A DNA stretch of 64,000 nt, taken from Tribonema minus (Eukaryota; Sar; Xanthophyceae; Tribonematales; Tribonemataceae). The position numbers and the translations under genes are program-made. The notes beneath the pieces are model-generated. The model made no database searches. It was not told where the DNA came from and worked only from the letters and a program-made list of their open reading frames with translations. Below, one piece after another: positions 27,201 to 36,200 of the stretch (position 1 is the first letter of the stretch; every line of letters begins with the position of its first letter). The stretch covers positions 124,001-188,000 of the forward strand of contig JAFCMP010000257.1 of NCBI GenBank assembly GCA_017506865.1, read 5' to 3'.

Positions 27201-30200
27201 CTCCTGTTTTGTATTCACTAGACAGTCATACGGATACCTGTCAGACGACCAAGAGCTCCGGACATACGGATACCTGTCAGACGACCAAGAACTCCGGACA
27301 TGCTACACATATACCTCGAAGTATATGCCTGCCAAAATGCGCGGCAAACTCTCAATTTTACTTGGTGAAGACTCACGCGAAGGCGTATCTGCCAGTGCAG
27401 TAGTCGTTGCAGCCCGCAGCTCCCATGTTCATGGAAGCCCATCTACTGGGGTCCACTCCTGCTGGCGCTGCCATTGTCAGAGCCACCCAGATGCCCACGG
27501 CAACGCCCGTGGTGCTGGTCACCTGTGATTAACAGTGATGGCAGTGCTCGTCAGTCATGCTCAGCGCTCAGCTCAGGCTTGATTGGGAATGGGGCTGGGG
27601 CTAGGGCTCAGGACTCTCGGAGATGCTGTGGGCAAGGTGAGGTTTGAGAGTTAAGATAGGGCTGCGTAGAATCCATGGATGCAACATTGACCCTAAACCG
27701 TAACCCTAACCCTCATTCCAACCCTGATGGGTCAGAAGTCTTGGGTCAGAAGTGTTGCCGGATGGGGACAAAACACTCCTGGAAGCACTCAGTTGTATGA
27801 AATTCAAGTTGAAGTATGTCAAATAGCAAAGCTCACCGCTATGGTGTTGCTCCCCCGTTTGCCGGTTGGTTTCACCGTGGTGATCTTTGTGGCATCGCTG
27901 TAAAACGCAGCCCCCTGGTAGGAGAACACAGCGTTGTTGCCAAAGGGATCTGGGTTGGGAGCCATAGCAGCCCTTGTGTAAACGATGGTGACTTTGCCGG
28001 ACCCCTCTCCCAATATGGAGATGCGCTTGCTGATGAGCACCTGGCTGTCCATCCTGTAACTGCCAAATGCGCAGAGAGGGGGGGCGATGTGATCAGAAGA
28101 AGTACGTATGGACTTGTATTTATAAAGGCCCAAGGGAGGCCGGGTTGCCTATGCAATCGAAAAGCTTGCGTCAACGCAGCAGCCTAGTCTGCGCTGTGCC
28201 CTAGGAGTTTGGATACCGGCGCCGCAACACAGCCCAGCATTCGCGCTCCACGTGTGTATGCCATGACGCGCTCCGCCAACTCCCGCGCCAGCGATATGCT
28301 CAGCTCAATGTGGATCTGACGCTTAGCTAACCCGGCCTTGCGTAACACATCTGCCTTCCCCCCCCCTGAGCACAGTGCTGAGTGCATTGCCAACTCCTTA
28401 ACAAAAAGGCTTGTCTGCTTGCCCAGCCGTCCGTACGACTCCTGCACGAATGGCACAAAAGCCCAAGATGACGTCAAGGTGCCGGTGTGGTGCTTGACCT
28501 TCGCGTCCTCCCCCACCCCAGCAGCATAGCCGTCCGTGTTCGAGGCATTTGTTTTGCCTGTCAGGTACGAGCTCGCTGTGGGTGCGCGCACACTTGTGTC
28601 TAGCACTATTCCCTTGTTACGGTATGCACTGCTAAAGTGCAGACACCCTGGGTCAATGACTGTGTCCGCCCGATACCCCGGTACCTTGAAGACGCTAGCG
28701 TCCTCATTGCGGACAATAGAGACATGGTGCTGTCTCAAGATGCGCTGTAGGCACCGCTTTTGGGCAGTGTGTGTCGCGTTGTGCCCCCGTATGTGCTGGC
28801 TGGGGCAGCTGATCGCATGCGTGGAGGTGGGGCTCACGTCACTGCACCGCCATGGGCACACCTCGCCCTGTATGCCCCACCCGTCTATAAAGATCGCAAC
28901 CATAATCATCGTGGCTGCTGCCATACTGGACATGGGCGCCGCACCCGGGCGGTCATTGGCAGCGGGTGGCACGCTCATCCACGCCATTGCCCCGGACGCA
29001 CGCTGGCTGCGCAGCTGCGCCAGGACCCGCGCGCTAGCCTGTTGGCGGCGGCGGCTGGTGTCACGCAAGTCACCAATAAGTGTAGCCTGCGTCGGCTTGC
29101 CCACGGCACCAGCCGAGGCAGCCTCTAGGTCCTCCACCAGGCAGTCCTCGTATTGACGTCGAAGAACATTTGAAAGGCCGGCTTGTAGTCCGTGCGTGAA
29201 GTGACCGCGCCGGCGGCGGGGCACTACCTTTCTGCAGATCTCGTCAGCATAGGCCTCCCAGTCGTCGTCGTCGTCCTCCTGCCCGCCGCTGCAGCTGCTT
29301 TCTTCCGCGCTAGTTTGTGTTTTAGCGGGCGTGGAAGAGGCAGCCGCGGCAGCGGCTTGAGGGCCAGGTACGGTCGCCGCCGCAGCGGCCGCCTCGGCGC
29401 CAGGCACAATGCCGTGGGTGTGTGGGGCTGGCTCAGTGGTCCCCGTCTCCGTGACGGCAGTTGCGGCGTAGATCGCTTGCACCGCAGTGGGGAGCGTCGA
29501 CGCTGCGGCCGTTGTATCCGCTGCCCACCGTAGCAACGATGCTGGGAGCTGCTCGGCCACAGCTGTGCGTGATTTTTCGCCGCCATCAGCTGTCAGCGCT
29601 CGCGTAGAGCGTCGCACGGCCTCGATGATTGGCGGCAGTCCCTGGTCCTCGCGTATTGCGCATGAGTGCTGCGCGAACCAGGTGACTGCGCCGTGTTCGT
29701 CAGTGCCGAGCCTCAGGGCCCCTGCTGCCACAGTGGCATGAATTATTGCAGGCCGCAGTGTTGTGCATGCCTGGGCCGTGTATGCGGCTGGTGCCAGTAG
29801 CCCCAAAAGCGGCATGCCCAGACCGCCTCGTCGCTCCGGCAACCGTGACGCCCGCAGTGGCACTGCGATGTCCGTGAGTTCTGGCGGGCCCAAGCGCGGC
29901 AATACCAGCACGCTGCCACTGCTGGCTACCTCATTGTCACCAGCAGTGCAGGCGGCCAGCAGGTGTGACTTCATGACTGCCGCGGTAGCGCAGCCGTGCA
30001 GGTGCAGCATGCGTTCAAGCGTCCATGCACAGAACCCGTCAAATGCGTGCAGCCATGTCTCACTCAAAGCCGTGTCAACGACCCGAGCTAAGAAGCCCAT
30101 GCGCTTTGTCAGTGACCTGCGCAGAATGAATTGTGCTGCCTGTAGGTGATGCCGCGCCATCCCAGCTAGCTGCCACGACAATCGCCATGTCCCTGCGTCA

Positions 30201-33200
30201 ACAAGATGCTTGCTCATGGCAGCATGCACATAGGCTGGGTGCCCTACCGGTACCCCGACCGACGTAAAGCCCTGACTGGATTCTGGCATGGTGGCGTCCA
30301 CAAACGGTATGTCAAGGGCGCGCAGGCGTGCTCTGGCCGCTTCATCAAACACTGTGCCGCGCATGGCAATGGCCAGCGACTTGTCTGGTCGAACGCGTAG
30401 GCCCCCTGCCGCAAGCCGACGGATCACCTCTGCCACCCCAGCGGCCGCTGCATCGTCGAAGTAGGCAGCTTGCAGCACGTTGAGGTCATCCAGGAAAGCG
30501 CAGTGCGGGGCTGGCGGTTCCGCTGTGCTGTGGCCGTAGGCCGGCATACTGCCGGGCGTCGCACTCACTCCATCAGGGTAGAAGAGTAGGAATGCCGCTG
30601 CCACTGCAAAGTACAGCGGCCCTAGAGGGTCCCCTTGCTGGCACCCTAGGTGGGAGCAGATAATGCGAGCTTCACCGTTCACCTCCACTCGCATCTCTGG
30701 GGCAGTGTCACCACAGTATACGGACTCAAAGTGCGGGAGCAGCTCCGGACAGAAGAGCATAAGTCCCCGCACAATGGCGGCGCGATCCACACTGTTAAAT
30801 GCGTTCTCACAGTCCAGCTGGATTGTGGTGCCATACAGCTCGTGCCACACGCGCGCGCGCGCTGCCACATGCTCGACGCCAGACCGGTATCCTACGCCAA
30901 ACTGCGACATGGAGGCCAGCAGCCCCGATATTTTGCCCTTGACACCCCGTGCCGCTGTGGACCCGAGGAGTCTGCGCCAGACACTGGAGCAGGCGATCGG
31001 ACGCCGCTTCTGTCCTATGCCTGAGAGGGCCGCGGCGCGGAGAAGCCGTTGCGATTGCTCCGGCAGCAGTTCGGGCTCAACAAGCAGCGTCGTGAACACC
31101 TTGGCCAGGTGATGGGCGAATGCCGGTTCCATCACATCCGATTCTGAATCACCAGCTAGTCCTGGCGAGGCACTGCCCACGGGGCGGGTGGCTGCTTTCA
31201 CTGGTGCACCAGGCCCAGCGGCCATCAAGAGGTGTTCATAGCGTAGGCCGTCCAGCCCTCCTGCCTTCCCCGCCCCTGCTGCGGACAAGGTCGACAGTAT
31301 GTCTGTCGCCTCCACCTCGAGGCGCCGTCCGGCTGCGCTGGCAGCATCCTCAGGCCTATCGCTGCGATCATGCGCCTGACCCGATTCGAAGACGGGACTG
31401 CCGCTGCCAGCGGGCCCGGCGGTCGTTGCCACCCCTGCGCCGTGCAAGCAGTGCCGCCGGGCGTCGCGTACCAGGCCGCGCACTTGCTCCATTGGCGTAT
31501 CGACTACCCCGGGCCGGGTGCCAGTTTCAGGGTGCTTTGCTGCCAGCACCTGTGCCGTGACCTCGTCTGCTGGGGCGCATGCTTCACGCGCCTCTAGTCG
31601 TGCGGCAGCCAGGCCTACCCCCCGTCGCTTGCCTGAGAGGGCAGCGCATGCTGTTTGCTGCCTGGAGTCAGCCTCCGTCCAGTCGGCATCGAAGTTCGTT
31701 TGTGCCGACGCCGTAGCTGCGTTGTTTGGTTTGGGGGCCCGCAGCGCCGCTGCTGCTGACAGCGTCTTTCTCAGTAGCTCCGCAAAGTCGCCAGACAGCA
31801 ACGCTGCCAGCCGGGCCGCAGGCGGCATACCGGTTCCCTCCGGTTGCCTACCAAAGGCCATTGCTGCTAGCAGGTGCAGCAGCCTGTAGCCGCGCTGCAC
31901 TAGAGTCTGAGAAACCTGATGAGCAAACGCCCCGGCACCATGGTGGAGGCGCACCCGTGCCGCCTCACGTGCACTGTCTGTGGCGTCCGCCAGTAGTCGT
32001 GTGGCGTGCTCCACTAGCCGTGCCCACTGGGTGCACTGCAGCTGAGTGCGGAAGGGGTTGGCAGTCGTGGTGAACCGTAGCAGCAGTAGATCCGCCTCAT
32101 TGGTCTGGTCAAGTGCGTGGACGACCGAGGGCGTCGAGAGGTCCCAAGCCAGGGATGCTCGTGACTGGGGCTTTGAGGGCCTGCCACTGGTGGTGGTGGT
32201 CGGGGGGGGCGGTGACGCGGCATCGTCCGGCGGGTCCAAGTCCATGTCCGCCCATCCCACGGCCGTCCCGTGGGGGGGGCTGCTGTCCTGCAGCCTTAGG
32301 CTGTTAGACTGAGTGCGGCTGCCGGCGCTGCCAGGCGGTGCTGCAGCAGCTGCCGTTCGGCGCCGGCGTTGCGCGCCGGTTGCCGTGGCCGCCGGGCGTT
32401 TCTTGCTGGACTTTGAGTTGGCAGCGCCACTAGCCGGCACCGCCGGTGGCTTTGGAGGTGTCGCTGCGGCAGCCCCCGCCGCCGCGGCCGCGCCGTCGCT
32501 ACCCGCACCCCCGCCCTCGGACTGGCCCGGGGGTACTGCCGGGCGTGCGCGCGTGGGGGCGCTTCCATTCCGTCGACACGTGTGGCATGGCGAGGTCAGC
32601 GCGCATTGCCTCTGCCCCGCGCTGGCTGACATATGGACCAGACCGCAGGCACCTGTGCATGCACTCAGCTTCCTTACCGCCCGTAGGAAGTCTTCTGCCG
32701 TGCAACCATACATGGTGCTCATCTCCTGCACACGCTTGGCATGGTGTGCCCCAGTGTTGCAGGTACTGCTGCCTGAAGGGGCACGGTCACCGGATGGGTC
32801 GTGATCAACCTGCTGCCGGATGCCCTTGGCGTATGCTGCCGCCAGATTTTGCTGACAGTGTGATGTGCTCGCCTCAGGGTTCAGCATCGACCTCGTGCAG
32901 CTACCACCGTTGAAGTGGGCCACTACCGGTGCCATGCGGCTCGCAGCTGACAGTTTGCCTCGCTGTTTGCTGTCCTCTTTCTGACCAAGCTGCCAAAATG
33001 CCAGTGTGCATAAAGGACACCTCAGTGGCTCAGGCTGCTGTGGCAACTGCAGCGCAGTACGGGGCTGTGTCCGACTCGGAGCCGTGATGTGGGTGCTGTT
33101 AGCTTGAGTGGTCGCCGACGCTGTCATAGTGGTTGGCAAGGGCGGAGCTGCCGCAGGGGCGACAAGCAGTTCAAAGTGTCCCACATTTGTATATAGCCCA

Positions 33201-36200
33201 GGCGGCGTCCACAGCACATCCAGATGGCAGTCAGGCTGAGCTGGAGTTGCCGGTGCGAATACCGCTGGCAGCCCCATCAGTTGTGCCAGCACCAGCCCTG
33301 TTGATTTTTGCGTGCTGCCAGTGGCCTGAGGCTCGGCCTGCCACACCGTCACCGAGACCGCGTAGACCGCTGCAACAATGGCCCACACAGACAAACCGAG
33401 GGGCCGTCCCCACACGCCCTCTTCCTGTAGGCGTTGCAGCAGGAGCGTGTGCCCGCTGTCCGCGCTGTCCGTTTCATTTGTGCCGTACTCGATTGCGAGG
33501 CAGCGAGCGCGTGTCCCGTACGTGTCGAATTGTTCACGTGTACACGCAGGTTGGGCTGCTGCATGCGCGGTCAGTTGACGCATCGATGACATGCTGGCCC
33601 CTTGTTTGCCCGCCCCCTGCGTGACGTATGCCACCATCCCGTCCAGCAGTGCCTCTCGCATGGCAATCACCAGTGCTGGGGCCGGCAGTCCGTGCTCAAC
33701 TGCGACGCTGTCTATGCCGTGTAGAGCTGTATGAATCAGGCAGTTGCCGTTGCCCACGTTGCTCACGGGGCGAAGCTCCCCACCACGTGCTAGCGTCGCT
33801 GTGTTTTCCCCAAGCGCCTGTTTGTGGAGTGCCTGCAGGCCCGTGTGCCAAGTGGAAAAACCATAGTTGGTGGCTTTTGCCAGCGCGTCTTGCTGCTCCT
33901 CCACGGTGACTGTATGGCACACGGTTGAGGGTATCCGGGTCGCCACCGTCACGGTGGTGACCTTCGCCGGCCCGGATATTGGTGCTGAGGGGGCAGAGGC
34001 ACCGCCCCTCGGCGGTGTGGTGGCTGGTGCCAGGGGTGCACGAGAATTGTCGCACTGGGCCTGTCGCTCCTGCGTCCGCCGTCTGTGTTTACCTCTGCGT
34101 CGACTGCGCTTTCCACTGGCAACCATAGCCGTGACAGGTGCTGTCTCGGTCATTGTTGCGTGGGTGCTGTTATCACCAGCCTGCGTTACGTCTGACTCAC
34201 CACGTTTCCCGGCTGGCTGGCGAGGCGACCTGGCAACGACCGGTTCCCTAAGGGAGAGTTGGTCAAACACCGTTGCCAGGTCATTACCTTCTTCTCGGAG
34301 GGAGAGCAAGCTGAACGTGACCGTCAGGTCATGCATCTGACTCACCAGCGGTGCGCAGGAAGTCCGGCCCAGCAGGGTCTGTGTTGCTGGCGCGTCGCTG
34401 GGCGCCGGCCGCATATGCAGTCGGCGTGACGTGCGGCAGGGTCCAAGCTTGGTACCCGTCGGCCAAGCGCAAAGCACCGTGACGCGTGCCCGATTGGGGG
34501 CAAGGGCCAGTGCACGTACCCTGCGCGCGAGTGCGCCAGCCGCCCCCAGCAGGCCTTGCCAGTGTGATCCCGTCGGGTCCCTGGGGCATTCGCTAGACTG
34601 AGCGCCCGCTGCGACAGCAGCTGCGGCACTGCCAGGTGTGCTGGGCACACGATCGTTGCTTGACATCGTTGCGCCGCTATCGCTAGCACGACTTTCGCCA
34701 GGCAGCACACCCATTGTGCTGCTCCGGGTCAGTCTCGGCAGCGGCGCATCTGCCACACCGTCCAACGTAGATGCATGGGCTTGCCTGGGGTCTACCCCCA
34801 GGTGCTCGCATCCGAGGAATTTGCGTATGGGACCACATTTGCTAGCGGCGGCGAGCAGCGCGGCTGTTGGCTTCAGGCTATTCCCCCCACCAACAGCTGC
34901 ACCACCCGCTGCCGCCGCGCATGTCGTTGGTCGGGTGTGTATGTCAGCAATGTGATCATGGCCTGATGCACGGTCACAGCCTGACAGTGTGCATGCTGTC
35001 GCGGCGACCGGGCCTGCGAGGCAGTCGGCGCAGCGCCACACGTCGCACTGGTCCAGGGCCCCTAGATCACCAGATGGTGTCGTGGCGCTTGCTGCTGTGC
35101 GTCTGATGAAGAGGTTGCCGCACCCGTCGCAGACCTGCTCTAGGCCGCCGTATATTGGTCGGTGGTCTAGGAAAAGCTGAACATGCAGTTCTGCAAATTG
35201 CTTCCCTTTCCCTGTGTGGCGCGTGCGCTGGTGTGCACATGCGTGTGCCGCTGGGCAATTCTTTCCCGGGGCCCGAGGATTTGCTCGCACTATGAACTTG
35301 TCGCACATGCGGCAGTCCAGCCCCGGGATATTGACCTTCCGGTTGGCAGCGGGTGTCTTGGCGGGCGCCAAAACTGTCATAGCGGTGATGCCGGATATTG
35401 GGTGCCCGTTGCGACTGTTACCGTCAGAGGTGACGCTGCCGCCTGACAGAGAGGCGCCGCTGCCAGCTGGCTGCAAAGACCGGGACGTGATTCGTCTCTG
35501 GTGACCCGCCGGCCCAGGTTCGCCAACTTCCATCGGTACAGGCATGGTCACGGTGACCGGCTTTGCCAGCGCACCGCCAGACTGTGGCTCTGGACGGGTG
35601 ACGCTGCCAGTGCTTTGGGCGCTGGCGCGGCGCCGACCCCGCCGGGGTGCAGCCGCCCCACGTTCGCCGCCCGGTGCAGCAGCCGCTGCGGCCGCTGGTG
35701 CTGTTGTCACCATGTCTGCAGTACATGGGGTTTCCGCTGCGGTGACCTCCATCGGCTGAGGACCGGGATGCCACTGGGGAGAGGCGCCGCTGCTAGCTGG
35801 CTGCGAAGGCCGCGACGTGATCCGTCTCTGGTGACCCGCTGGCCCACTGGTAGGTTCGCCAACTTCCATCGGTACGGGCACGGTCGTGGTGACCGCCTTT
35901 GCCAGCGCACTCAGTTTGCCAGACGGCGACTCTGGGCGGTTGATGCTGCCAATGCTTCCGAGGCGTCCCAGGGGCGGCCCGGCGCTGGCGCCGCGACGCC
36001 GACCCCGCCGGGATGCAGCTGCCCCGCGTTGGCCATCTGATGCGGCAGCGCCTGCCGGCGGTTTTGGCACCATGTCTGCCGCACGTGGCGTTGCCGCCGC
36101 CGTTAAGTCGGAGGTAACCTTGCGACCGCATGCAGCGGCGGCTGTGACAGTCGTCCGTGGCTGTGCAACCACCGGGTTGGCCGGTGCGGGCCCCGCCGCT

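Noticed and set aside
29192..36040. Several plus-strand ORFs across the LINE
   Set aside because: All are antisense to the 2,723-codon polyprotein and lack motifs.
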